Source: Chrysomallon squamiferum (lineage: Eukaryota; Mollusca; Gastropoda; Neomphalida; Peltospiridae). Taken from it: a stretch of DNA of 62,000 bases. This document shows positions 38,420-52,118 of this stretch, one piece after another (positions within the stretch are counted from its first letter, which is position 1; each line of letters opens with the position of its first letter). The stretch lies in the NCBI GenBank assembly GCA_012295275.1, contig CM022672.1:10797904-10859903 (forward strand), written 5' to 3'. A program made the translations under genes and the position numbers. The notes beneath the pieces were generated by a model. The model did not search any database and had not been told where the DNA came from. It saw only the letters and a program-made list of their open reading frames with translations.

Positions 38420-41400
38420 ATGGCTGGCAGAACTCAACAAGCAACTCGTCGGCGGAAGCGAACTCAAACTCCTGTGTACAGCAGCATTAGCGGCAGCTAT
38501 GAAGATAAAGACAACGATTTTGTCTGGTAATAAATTTATTGCATTTTCTCTTCCATAACATTTGATATTTTTTAAATTAAATATATTACCATTTCATTTC
38601 GCAAAACTTATATTATAATCGTTTTTTACGATGAGGCTTATGCCGTAAGATATTCTTACCTTTGCTAGAGTACAAATTCAGTCATACTAATTCAAAGCAA
38701 ATAAGCAATGCTAATAGTAATACATAAACAAGAAAAACAGAAATAATGAAGTTTTTACTTAAAATGTTAGGTAATATTCCTGATTAGGTGTATGCATTCG
38801 TATTACTGTTAGTGTTACTTGTGTTTACATGTCAAAGTTGAAAATGAGATTTAGATATTTATTTTAAATAATCATTTTGATATTTGAAATATATAAGAGA
38901 ATAATATTCAATCAAACTTTTGCTGGCATAGAGCAGATCTAAATGGAAGATTACCATACCTTAAATATTCATGGTATATTTTGTACTTTATTAATTCAAT
39001 AATTAAGATATGCACATAACATATATTTTATATATACCATTATTATTATAATAATGATTATTTAATTCTAAGCAGCTAAAAACTCAAACTGCTAATCTTT
39101 TGTTTTTTTTAATTTTTTAAATAAATACTATTAATGATAATTATATTTATAACTTTTAGTTACAATCTGCCAGTGTAATTATTAATAAGATGTTGGAAAT
39201 TTGTTCTGTTTATAAGATTTAAAAGAAATAATTTAAAAAAAAAAAAAAAAAAAATTAAAAATAAGATGAATGTTAATATCCATCTTACTTAATAACTAAT
39301 TGAAAATTATGCGCCAAATGTCTGACAGCTATGTAATTAAAATTTATTCTAATATAAACTTCTTCACTGCCTGTTTTATATTTTTATAAATAAAAAACAA
39401 AATTAATTGTTTAAATGTGCAGTTGACATTAGTTTGGAAAAGTTAAACTGGAAGGGATAAGTTCATAATACCAAGTTCATTTTGAAGGATTTTAGTCTTT
39501 GTTAGGGTAACAATCAAATTTTATTACATTTTTCTCAGTGTGATATACAATATACTTTTAAATATAAAATATTATGATAAACTATTAATTTTGTTATTTT
39601 TCTTGCAATTTAGAACTGTATATGCACATGTAATTCACAGTTAATATTTTCTTTTCAGCCCAGTATGTTTTGATATTATCGATGAAGCACACATGACTAA
39701 GTGTGGACATACCTTCTGGTAAGTTTATTCCTTATTAGTTGTCAGTAAATTTTTGATTTTAAACTTTTATGTTATTATATAAGTAAAAAAATGTATAATT
39801 AATCCGTTGGTGTTTAATTAAATAAAAACATATTTTTTAAATAGTGTGGCTGAACTATTTGTTACAAATTTTAAGTTTAATTTTTAAAAATAAAGTATTT
39901 TATTTTCAAAATTAGACAAAAAGTTTTTGAATATTATAGTTTAATGGAGATTAATCTCATTTATCTCTGATTTTGTTATATATATTTATTTTTAGTTACA
40001 AATGCATAAAAAACTGCCTTGAGAAGAACAACAGATGTCCGAAGTGCAATTACATCATAGAGAGTGCTGATCACACATATCCAAACTTTACATGTAACTG
40101 ACTTACAGACAATTTTATCTTAATTTTTATCTGCATGTCCAGTTCATGATTCCATTATTCAAAAATAATTCAATTTGCTTATAATTTTTATAGTTATTTC
40201 CACCAAAAATAACAAAATTCAAACATTTCATTATAATAGTTTAAAATGACATACTGGCCAAAACATATATTCTTCAGAATTTCTTATATTCTTGTTTATT
40301 TATTTTTTGGTTGAAAATAGAGGAAATATTAATGTATATATTTTTGTTAAATACATTTTGCTTTTTAGTGAATGAACTGATACTGAAGTACAGGGGAAGG
40401 CAAGATGAGAAAAAGATAAAAACAGAACAGCAGGCATGTCCAGGACCTGCTGAACTACTTGACATCATTACAGAAGACACACTAGATCTTGCCAATGTTA
40501 ATCATCTCCTTGAAGTTTTGGCAACGAAAAAACAACAGTTGGAAGCTGTAAGTTCTGTTTGAATGTAGTGAAAATTATTTGAAATTCACAGCTGAATTTG
40601 TGTTATTCTGATGAAGCTTAACTATTCTTTTTTTTTTTTTCTAATTACAATTTTTGAATTATTGATGTCCTGGCATAATTTAAAATTAGATATTCTTTTT
40701 AATATGATCATACCATTATCTTATATACAGCTCTTGTTTTTGTGTTCTAGGATGGCAAACTTGCTGAAAACTGTATTCTTAAGGAATTTTTGCAGCAAGT
40801 TAAACAAAAAAAGAGAGGTAAATTTGTTTATGGATAAAATCTGTTAGTAAAATGTAGCTTATTCTATTAAAGATTGTTATGAATAAAATGAAGATGTGTT
40901 ATTTTATTTATTTTTTTTTTTTTTTAAGAAACAAATATGTACATTTAAAATGATTTTTAAACTTTAAAGCATACATGTAATTTTAATTATAAATGAAATT
41001 AAAGAAATTCCTGTAAACTTTATAGTCTGATTCACTAAGTTTAGAATATTTTATTTGCTATTTATATTTGTATATTTCACAACATTTGTTTTATATTACA
41101 GAATCTTGAACAGCTAACAAGAGAAATTGCTCTGTTGGATGAAGATACACGACAAATTGATGTAAGTTTTTTGTTGTTTTTTAAAATAATTTTTTATCCT
41201 AGGACTAATAAGGAATTTTGTTGTAGTTTTTATTTAGTGGTTTTGTGCTATAAATAAATAGATTCGCAAGATTTAATTATTTTTAAACATCTGTTAGAAT
41301 TTCTTTTTCCCACACTATATGGATATTATACATTTTTGTAACCATTAAAAACACAAGAGTACAAAAATGGAAAGAGGAATGTGTTTAATGTTTCAGAATA

Positions 41401-44400
41401 TAATAGCAGAACATCAGCAGAAGTATACAGTTAGCCCTGTGAGTATATCACTCTTGTTAATTTTTCCTCCATTTAAAAAAAAAAAAAAACAAATTATTGT
41501 GTTATTCATTTTTGACGTTTTTTACAGTGTTGATCCTGAAATGTTGATGTGAGGTTTTGTAAGCAGATGTTGACCATTTAAATGATTATGAAAGAACTTG
41601 AAGTAAAGTTTGATGTTACCAGTATTGCATTTTTTACATAATTAGCACTTATTTATTTTAAGTGATGATCAGACTTTGCCAATAATAAAGGATGCCAATT
41701 AAATAACAAAATCTTAATCTTTTTGAAGGTATAATGTCACCCTCCATACATCAAAGTTTATTTTTGGTGAAGTTTGATCTCAGTACCAAATAAAGCATCA
41801 ACTGAGAAAATAAGCAATATGTATTTAGGCTGTTTGAACATGTGTGAACAAATGTAAATTTTAGTAACTACAGTTTGTTTTACATGAGATTATCCTATTG
41901 TTCAGCAGGATCATCTAGTTCCAAGTGGATTCGATGTTAGATCTACTATCACAGAAATAGCTGGCCAGGATGGGTTCAATGGAAGTAAAAACGTAAGAAA
42001 TGTCTCATTTAGCAGTTTTCTTTTCACTTTTTATTTTTTATTTTATATCTTTTAGATGTTACATATTACTAAAGCTGAAATTTGTATGCTATCAGTTTCT
42101 GCAACATATTTGTTTCTGTATTATATTATAATGAATTCTAAATTGCATGAATTATAGTTGGAAAGGTAATTTGCATTTTACATTTGAAGTTGATTTTTCA
42201 GCTCCATTTTACATATTTGATATAACACACTGATTTTCTCATTTACTTCTTTACACAGCTGTTTTAATTTTTTGTTTTTATTTTTTAAATACATATGTGG
42301 AGGTGATCAGTTGTTAATGGTCTTGGTTTACATACTTACATATTAATGACACAGATTTGAATTTCAGTCAGGAAAATTGTGGGCACCAAGCAGCATGGGA
42401 TCTAGGAGAAAGAAAATCAGTCAACATTTTGAAGATTTGGAGCAGTGTTATTTTTCAACACGTTTAAAACACATGGCCACAGGTTTGACACCTTACATGG
42501 CTTTATTTGGATATAGTATTTGCTTTTACAGTTAGAAAATATTTCATCTTTTCTATATTACTGAGAAAAATATAATCTGGCTTTATTCTTAAATTATTTT
42601 AAAAACTGTTTTATTTTTATGACAATTACTTTTTTTTTTTTAAATGGTTGTATTTTTAAATGGTTTATTTATTTATTTAATTTTGGCATAAGTGGTGTTT
42701 AATCCAATTCCTTATGTTCTGTTAAGCAAAAAAAATGATGGGAAGATTTGCCTTATTTTTGATAAGTAATTATTTTCTTAATTCATAACTCACTGAAAGT
42801 TCAGCATATTCTTCTTTCTTTTTTTTTTATTATGTTTTTGTTTGTTATATTTGTTGGTGGGGAACTTTTTTGCTACCATTTTAGTAAATTATATTTAGGC
42901 GATGAATCCAATGATGGTTTGGTGGAATTCACAGAAAGTCTGTCCAAATTCACAAAGTTTTCAACATTCCGTCCGCTGGCAACACTGAGTTATGCAGTAG
43001 ATTTATTTAATGGAGGATCCAGTATTGTTTCAAGGTTTGAATTTCTCATACTTAGTTGAGTTGCTATGATTTAACTCTTATTAGCATGAAATACTTATTG
43101 TTATTGTGAAAATTGACCATTTTGTGAAATTGTTATTTTTCCCCAATTTTCTTCTTTTTATTTCTTTTTAAAGAGAAAATTCTGGATTTCTATAAATAAT
43201 GTTCCCTGAATAATTGCAGAAGATTGTATATTTTAATAATTATAGCTCTATAACTATTTGGTTTCTTGTTTCAGTATTGAGTTTGATCGAGACTGTGATT
43301 ACTTTGCTATTGCTGGAGTGACCAAGAAAATCAAGGTAGTTAATTTCAGAAAACTATATTTTCTCAGTACATTTTCTGTGTGATGAACTATTTTGATATA
43401 TATTTTTGTAATAAAATCATTTGGAAAATTTATCCTTGTAATATAAAAAGTGACCAAAATAAACATGAAACTTAATATTTTGTCATTTGAAAAATAACCA
43501 GCATCTAAAAGCACCGACATAAATCCTTTAACTTTGTACAGTTTTCAAAATATAAAATATCAGATTTTGTATTGAGTTAAAAATGACAAACATTTAATAT
43601 TTGTGTTATTTCAGGTTTATGAATATGGTACAGTCATAAAAGATGCTGTTGATATACATTATCCAGTAATAGAGATGGTGTGCAATTCAAAAATAAGGTT
43701 TGTGGGTTCATTTGAGTTTGATGCTAATTATCTATATATGGATGCATTTATACATACAAATGCATTTTTATAATGTGAAGACAATTCATTTTATTTGTTG
43801 TCTTAAAAATTGTTTTAATACTAATAATTTTAATTAAAATTTATATTTTATTGTGAGGTTTGGAAATTTAGTATCATTATGGAAGACTGTTTGTATTTTT
43901 AATAAAAATTTTTTACTCATTTTCACTTCAGTTTCTAGTTGATGGAAATAAATGTTTAAATTGTATAAATTTCAGTTGTGTTACTTGGAGTGCCTATCAT
44001 AAGAGCATGCTGGCAAGCTCTGACTATGAAGGAACAGTCACTCTGTGGGATGCCTTTACAGGTGTGAAATCCAAAATATTTCAGGTATGAAGTGTGCTTT
44101 ATCACATACATATACATATATATATATATATATATACACATTTGGAATGAATGTACTTCACATTTTATCTGTCAGTTTTTGTTGGGGTTTTTTCTTATAA
44201 AATTATCTCTGTTACTGTTATTTCAGTTCCTCTTTTCTATTCAGTGTACATTTAAAAAGTTAATTTTGTTTTTATATGGCAGTTTGTTTTTCTTATAAGT
44301 AAATTTATTTCATTTGAAAAAATTATCTCCATTACAATAAGGGCACCTTCCCATTTTCTATTCTGTATACATAGCTGAAATTTAAAAAAAATAAATTTCA

Positions 44401-47400
44401 GGTTTATTTGTGGGTTTTTTCTTATGAATAAACTTATTCCATTTGAAACATTATCTCCTTTTCAGTGATTGCAGCTCCCTATTTTGGGTTTGGTGTACAT
44501 AGTTGAAATTCAAAAAATAATGTTTCTTTTAGTCTTTTTGTCATTTAAGAAAGCTGCAGAAATAATATTAATAATTGTTATTAATATTACTGTAAATAAA
44601 ATATATGCATTTGGGTTCTAAAGACGTATAAAATTAGTTTTTTATGAACATTTACAGGAACATGAGAAACGATGTTGGAGTGTTGATTTTAATAAGATGG
44701 ATCCAAAGCTGCTGGCATCTGGTTCTGATGATGCTAAAGGTGAGATATAATAATATCGGCTAACTGGGATGAATGAGTTAAAACAAATTAAAATAACTTG
44801 GATTTCTTGTTGTTGACTACACAGAATAGGTGTGACTGTTCTGCAAATGTTTTAATTACATAGTTTTAATACCTTTTAGTTGTAACAAAATTAGAATTTT
44901 ACTTTTCCCTCAGTGAAAAATTAAAAAATTTTTTTACTTAGCTGACAAGGTGGATTTTTTTTTTTTTTTTTCATTGTTATTAATTTTTTGTTATTTTCTT
45001 AAATAATGCAGGAGAAATTTTAATATTTTCAGTGAAATTGTGGTCAACAAATGCTGAGCATTCTATAGCTAATTTGGAAGCTAAAGCTAATGTGTGCTGT
45101 GTAAAGTTTAATCCTGATCACAGATATCCATCTGGCTTTTGGTTCTGCAGGTACTGTTTTCTGATTATTATTTGTGAAAATGCTTCCTGTATAATTATTA
45201 TCTTAAAATAAAATAAAAATATAAATTCTAATTCTAATACTTGTACATGTATTTTATTTTCAGGTTTGGAAAGTCAGTATCATTAGGAATTACTGATTGT
45301 ATTTGAAAAAAAAATTCCCTTACATTTAATTTCAGTTTCTTTTTGATACAAATAAATGTATAAAATAAATGTATGCTCCAAGTCTTTCATAAGAGAAGCT
45401 GTCAAGCTCTGTCCAAAAATAAAAATTTATCTTGGAAACAGAGGATCATGTTATTTGTAAGAAGATATATATCTTTAATAGAAAAATATACTGAAAATCT
45501 GTTTTGTTAATAGTAAAATCTTATTTTCAGACCACTGTGTACATTACTATGATCTGCGCAGCACGAAGCAGCCAGTTGGGGTGTTCCGAGGACACAGAAA
45601 GGCTGTTTCATACGCCAAGTTTGTTGACTCTGTGGAACTGGTATCTGCGTAAGTTCCAAAAACATTTTCTTATTAGCCCAATCTGTTCATTAACACTGTT
45701 TACTGAAAGACTACCTTCAGGGTTTCCACACAGTGGAGTTATGTCAGAAATATTTTTCATATATCATATCACTTTTGTTTTGGTGTACAATGTCTAATTC
45801 TATCAATTTGTCTTCTTCTTTTTTTTTTTTAAAAATCATGTCATAAAGTTTTTATATTTAAATTAATTTTATCCTAAATAATTGCTTGTTTAGTTAGGAT
45901 TTATGTTTCTTCTGAGGTTTTTTGTGTCTGAATATTTAATAGTTAAATAACTATTTATTTATTTATTTATGTCTACAGGTCAACAGACAGTCAATTAAAA
46001 CTATGGTCCATTGGCAAACCAGATTGTGTGAGAACATTCAAAGGTCATACAAATGAGAAGAATTTTGTTGGACTTGCTACAGATGGTGATTATGTAGCCT
46101 GTGGTGAGTAATTGACTTGTTTTTGATGTACATGACTTTAGATGATTTTATTTCAACGTTTCAGAAAAATGTATCACCATTTTAAAAATCTAATGATATA
46201 CAAGTTATTATAAACAATGCATTGCTTCTTGTGTGTGGTATCTTTCAGTTCACAAACTGTGATCTTAATATGTTTAAAGCTAATAGATCTATACTAATGG
46301 AAGATATGTATGTTTTAATATTTAACCAAATGTCAATAGGTGCTTAACAGAACTTTTGCTTTCTTTTTCTTTTAGGGAGTGAAAATAATTCTCTATATGT
46401 GTACTACAAAGGTCTTTCAAAACAGCTGATGACCTACAAGTTTGACACAGTTAGAAGTGTACTGGTAAGTAGTTGTAATAAAATATTTTCTTTTCTTAAA
46501 AAAATCACGCAAACATTCACTGTCAACTTGAAAGTATTATTCAGTATATTTTGTGTGGACACTGCTAATAGATTATTTTCTTCATCTGTTACAATTTTTA
46601 AAAATTATTATTAATTTTTATTTATGTGGTTTTTTAGGTTTATAATTATTATTTTTATACGTGTATATTATTCAAACATTTGTAATGGATGGAAAAAAAA
46701 AATTCATAATAAAATATCTTAAGGAGTTTTCAGTTTTTGTCTGTTTAGCATTCAGAGATGCTAAATCTCATTTCTTTGAGAGAAATTTTCTGAAGATTCT
46801 TTTAAAACAGAAATGTCCTGCTGTTTCTTTTTAAATACATTTTTTTCAATCCATGACACGTATTAATATTAAAATTATTCTTTTTTTTTCTTTCTTTATT
46901 TGTATTTGTTTGTTACAACCAACTTAAATCCCACAAAGCAATATCTGTCAGACATATGCATATTTTACATACAACATCAGTATATATTGGTGGATTAGAA
47001 TTGCACATATGAAATAGGAAGAACTATAACATATAAATCTGCAATAATAAAAACAATATCAAAAATATGTTTTTGGCAGCAGTTTGTTTTTGCTTAACTA
47101 ATTCTGGTTTTTGACTTTTTAATGGGTGGATTATTTAATTCACGATATTCATTCTTATTGTTCAGTTTTTTTAATTTTTATAATTTCTCAATATGTCATT
47201 ATTATTTTTAAATATTTCTGCTTATAGGAAAAAGACCACAAAGATGAAGATGCTAATGAGTTTGTTAGTGCTGTTACCTGGAGACCAGTGAGTTATATTT
47301 AAATAGCTAACCTATCCTTTGATATCATAACTTTTATATCTTAATTTTTAAAAATAATTTCTCAAAAAAATTATTTAGCCATAATAATTAAAATGAAGAA

Positions 47401-49429
47401 AATTATTTTGTTTTACATAATACAAGATATTTTTTTTTATCTTTATCTATGTAATAATTAAAAAGACATAGCTTGTTACTAGATAATAAGTTATTTAATT
47501 TTATATTAGTATTTTTATAAAACTGTTTTGATTTTCATTTTTGTTTCCAGGGTTCCAATGTGATTGTAGCTGCTAACAGTCAAGGAACAGTTAAGGTACA
47601 TTTTTATAATTTTAATTGTGATGGTTGTTTTTGAGGGGGTTGATGTTCATTTATTTAGAAGGTTAATCATCTAACAAATGTATATCTTTACTCTTTCAGT
47701 TATTTCTTTCACTATGTAATGGGTTGGTTCTGCAATGTAATTATTTAGAATTATCTTCCCATTCCACGAATCCTCCTCACTTCCGGGTTGTACCACTTGC
47801 TTTGCAGAAAATTTAATAGTCACTGTCACCTATAACCACCAATCAGAGCTGCAGTTGTAGTAACTCCTTGTGATTTTCCACCTCGAACTCTTGACCCGAA
47901 ATCATTTGATTTAGTCCAAGTGCAACGATTCAGGGAGCAGGAAGGTAAACAGCCACTTGGATGCTGCATTATATTGTGTGATTAATTACTGTCTGGTTAT
48001 AGTGGGGATGCTTTGTTTAAATACTCAAACTGGTTTTCACAGAGAGATTATTTTACTGATGTAGTTCTCTATTTAGGTATCTTATTTACTGAATAAAACT
48101 TGGATACATGATATTGTATGATTAATTACCATCTGGTTATAGCAGCACTACGTAAACAATGACATGTAGACTGTGACCTGATCTTGGACTATCTGTATTA
48201 CTATTAGCCTAAGAAAATGTAATTAAAGCTGTTAAAAACATGTTATTGAAACATGTTATCATAAAATTATACACATATAACTGCACAGTCATGTACATAC
48301 CAAGTTTGTGTGACTAAGGTTTAACACCAGGCCAGTAACCGACACATGCATTCCACAATAGTGATTTAAATAAATGGGATGGTTATATACATTACTTGCT
48401 GAAAATGTCAATACAATGTCTGTAGGGTGATATCATTTACTTGTTCATTAGTTACTCATTGGAAGTCAGGAGGCTATGTTGTTACTACAATAAAATACGA
48501 TAAAGAAATTTTGTATTTTTTTTCTGGGATCATCTCCAATGTTTAGGTCACCAACTGTAGAACAAAAACAAATTATTCGAATACCAGAAACTATCTTCAA
48601 AGATAAATGGATCAGCAATTTATCAATCCGACATGAAACTTTGTTTCGTAACGTTTAGGTTACGGTGGGACTAATCCAATACTAACAAAAACACATTCTT
48701 TTATTTCGGTGAGAATACTTTAATTTAACAAACAACACTTGTCCAACAATAGACAAGATTGTCCCTGTGCAGAGTTGTCCCTATGGCCAAGTTGCTTGGC
48801 ACTCCTGAAAAGGTACAATTAAAAATGTTTTAAGAATGACAAATTGAGTAAAGTATTATAGTAATGTTTAACTGTTATATTTAACTTTCTAATATTACAT
48901 GGCAATATGGAGCGAATATTATACCTGTGCCACAGGGAACAGGAACGAGGTGACCACATCCAACACACTGGACAAAGTCAAAGCCCTTTGTTAGTTTGTA
49001 ACTGTTTGAGTTTGTTTACATACAGAGTATGTTGGATAAATAATTTAATGGTTTCATAGTGAAATCTTACCTCTGGCTCTGCAATCAATCAGTTATTGAT
49101 GTGTTTAGAGTATGTTTTGTTGATAAGTTTGCTTCTTTGTGATGTGTTTTTTGCAATAGCTGATCTGGTTTTTACTACTTGGAAGAGGTTTGCGCAGCAG
49201 GCATCTAACAACAAATCAATAGACGTAACTTTAAATAATCGCATTTCGGAACTGGCCCATTAACACAACGGTTTATTTTTCCTTTTGTTGGATTACCTTT
49301 AGATAATTCAACAAAATGGTCTAAAAAAAAAATAGTATTACAAATATTACTTTAGTCTAATATTACATCTGTTGTATTTTAATATCATTTCTTTCTCATT
49401 TCTGAATTTAGGTTCTGGAACTTGTCTAA
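38420..49429 (+). CDS. COP1: E3 ubiquitin ligase COP1 (RFWD2)
   Basis: RING-coiled-coil-WD40 ubiquitin ligase that targets transcription factors for degradation. Coding exons: 38420-38526, 39659-39718, 39996-40093, 40369-40547, 40751-40817, 41102-41161, 41397-41438, 41906-41992, 42368-42482, 42899-43034, 43275-43335, 43615-43697, 43976-44084, 44658-44739, 45033-45150, 45531-45648, 45979-46103, 46376-46464, 47228-47287, 47551-47595, 49412-49429. C3HC4 RING (CPVCFD..CGHTFCYKC..CPKC) begins near residue 36, so the N-terminal tail is much shorter than the human one. A coiled coil follows, then [13 protein letters not shown] and the propeller ([55 protein letters not shown]), ending VLELV as in human. 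Exon sum is 1,859 nt; single extra bases in the A-run at 40806-40812 and the CC at 45128-45129 break the frame. Discounting both gives 618 residues with all phases consistent. The intact intron set argues against a pseudogene. Confidence 0.96.
44178..44540. repeat. Three diverged tandem copies of a roughly 130-bp unit in a COP1 intron
   Basis: The order ttttttcttat(a/g)a, attatctcc/tgtta, (t/g)cacct/agctcc, ttctattc(a/t)gt(g/a)tacat recurs at about 44188, 44290 and 44418. The last two copies also share agctgaaattt/agttgaaattc. No coding sense. Confidence 0.65.
45255..45425 (+). repeat. Decayed copy of COP1 exon 43976-44084 start plus upstream intron
   Basis: aggtttggaaagtcagtatcattag..gtttctttttgatacaaataaatgt..tctttcataagagaagctgtcaagctctg parallels aggtttggaaatttagtatcattat..gtttctagttgatggaaataaatgt..gcctatcataagagcatgctggcaagctctg at 43856-44022. 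The copied exon part has lost its frame and acceptor. Confidence 0.8.
47596..49411 (+). other. Last COP1 intron
   Basis: A 1.8-kb intron before the 18-nt coding part of the last exon. It is less AT-rich than the other introns, especially 47750-47950 and 48540-49000, and contains a pair of similar segments at about 47955-48005 and 48100-48150 (gattaattac..ctggttatag). Probably an old transposable-element insertion; no protein can be read. Confidence 0.6.
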
Positions 49430-52118
49430 CTCAGAAAATGGAATTTTTCAAACCATGTCTTTCATCCAACAAAAAAAACGAACAAATTCAGGACAGATTT
49501 GACAGACAGGAATTTTTCTCTTTATTCAGAGTAAATTGCTAGTAATGATTTTGATTTTGATTGGTCTGTAGCACTTGTGTGAAACAAGAATGGGTGTGTA
49601 ACAAATTGTGATAACTTTTATTTAAAAAAAATGGCTAAGTCTTCTCTGTTTATTTTGATTTTATGAGTTTCATTAGTGCTAATTTATGTATTTAACAAAT
49701 GTCCAGATATAGTCTGAAAATGCCTCATAAAATTATATTTACATAAAACCTATTAATTACCTCAGATAACAAAAAGAAACAAATGACCAAGTGTTGCTAC
49801 TGTTAAGTATGGACCCTCAAAAATCCTTATGTGGTTTGCTTGTTATTTGACATTTAAATGGCTAAACACCTAAAGCATAAAAATAAGCTGTTGACATTTT
49901 ATGAAGTTCAAGAATTAAAAAAAAAAAAAATACTGGAGACATAAAATTGTTTCAAATAAAATAGAATTTTGCTGAGGAATTTAAATTTCTGTCTTGTCAT
50001 GAGAAGGATAAATCATCTGTTAAGTAAAATAGATATACATCCATCTGGTTCTAAAATAAAAAGTTGAATTTGTTTTAAGAATAAAATATTTTATATTAAT
50101 AATGTCACTTTGAAATCTGTGTATTAAATATTTTTTTATTTTTTTATTATTATATTTGTTAAATTATTTTATGTCAGTTATCTTATGATGAGTAACTACA
50201 TTTATTGAAAGATCAATCTTATATAATATAGATATATTTATATTTAACATTCTGAAAAACAAAAATCAAATGCCATTTCAATACTTATTAATCTTTGCAG
50301 CACTTCTTTCAAAAATTTCAATTTCATTTCTAGTTATCATCAAATATATTTATGTTCTCATTTTTATTTCATTTTTAATAGTAACATATCATTGTGAATA
50401 AATTCATATTACAAAGCAACATTAATGAGTAAAATAAATTGGTGAAGTGTACATTTTCCTGGGAGAAGGGCTAATTTTATTATTATGATTATTATTATTA
50501 TTATTCTTGCACAGTAATCTGTTATCATGTAACACAATCATATACAGAGAAAAATAAATGAAGGAAAATGAGTTCTATTATCATCTAAAGTATTTAGTTC
50601 TTTAGCTATTTTCTTTGTATTTTTAATGTAACCACTGGGTGGTTAGAGAGAGAACTCAGAATATCCTGACATCATTTAAATGACAATGTAAATTAGTTTT
50701 TTTTTTAATATCGGAATAGTGTAATTCATTTCAAGCATTTGGTTATATTGATTATAACAAAATGATGTTTCAGTGGATGTTGTAATTCTTAGCTTTGAGA
50801 AGTTGGTGTTTTCTTCAAATTGCTGAGTAAGAGTATTTTGGTGTGCCTGTTAAATGTGCTCTACCTCAGGTGGCAAATACAAGTAAATAAATGATTAGTG
50901 TAAGCCAACAGTACCTGTTTGTTTTTTTTGTCATTAAACGAGTAAGGTGAAGTACAAAATTGTCTTTTTTCAAAGACCATTAAAATGAAAAATAATTACA
51001 TCATTTCACGAATTATTTTCGTTAATGCTGCTGAATTCATATGGAACCACTTCAGTTACTGATTTGTATAATTAAACAACTAAAAATTAAACTCATAAAT
51101 GTGAAACTCATCCTACACTTTTCCAAACAAAACCAAGAAAATAAATTAAAAAACAGCATCTAAATTAGTTAAAATATGGTTGGTAAAACTTGGTTAAAAA
51201 ATCTTCCAGTAAAATGTGTGTCTTACCTTGAAGTATTAAGGAAACAACAAACGAAAATTGCATTTTAATGTACTTTATTTAAAATTGTAAATATAAAATA
51301 TTCAATACCAATATAAGAATCCATAATAACATTAACAACAAGAAGCTGAAATCAGTTAATTTTGTTATTCACTGCATATTTTATTACTGCAACAGCTTGG
51401 AATGAGCAAAAGTCATGCATCGGATTTGAGTCAAAAAATTTGATGTATACTGAAAATCACCTACATCTACATTTATAAAACGCTCAAGTGCAAATTTTTA
51501 AATTTTGTTTTCAGTTAAATAGTTCTCATTATTTTAAGGTTTAAATAAATATTCAGAAATGTTATATTTCATTATTGTGAATTTGATCAGTTAATGGCAT
51601 TTCACTCGAATGGATTGACAAGCATAATTTTTTGAAAACATTTTCAATGAATCTGAAATTATTGGATATGTTTTATTTTGATGTAAGAATATAAATGGGG
51701 TTTTTAAATATTTTTATGACATCTAATTTCTTCGAAAAGAAACAATACCAAAAAACTAAATTATTTCAAAACAAAATACTTTACAAAATCATAAATTAAG
51801 CTGTAAAAACTAAATTTTGAATGTGACCATTTTGAATTATATTCTCCCAGTTTAGCTACATATACACTAATCCAGCTATATTGTAGACCATACCAAAGCA
51901 TTTAAAAATCAAACAATAAATTTTTTAAAAATAAGATGAACACATTCTTTCAAATATACATAAACTAAAATGAATACATGTAATGTATACTTAGTTTTAA
52001 ATAATTAAAATTCAAAGTGCATATTTGTATTGGAAGAATTTTTTTTCTAACTTAAAGTTATTATCATTGTAATATGAAAAAATGTGTTAAATGAATAGAT
52101 TTAAGTAATACAATATTT
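49430..52118. other. Convergent 3' regions of COP1 (+) and RABEPK (-)
   Basis: No coding exon seen. The left part should contain the COP1 3' UTR (AATAAA-type hexamers near 49955 and 50885) and the right part the RABEPK 3' UTR (TTTATT, AATAAA on -, near 51272). Exact ends cannot be set from sequence. Confidence 0.55.

Noticed and set aside
47596-47634. COP1 C-terminus by read-through after VK
   Set aside because: The frame gives a non-conserved tail; the conserved VLELV-stop lies at 49412-49429 behind a good acceptor.
38420-49429. COP1 as a pseudogene because of two frame breaks
   Set aside because: All introns, splice sites, RING cysteines and WD40 motifs are intact, and removing one base at each site restores every phase; assembly error is simpler.
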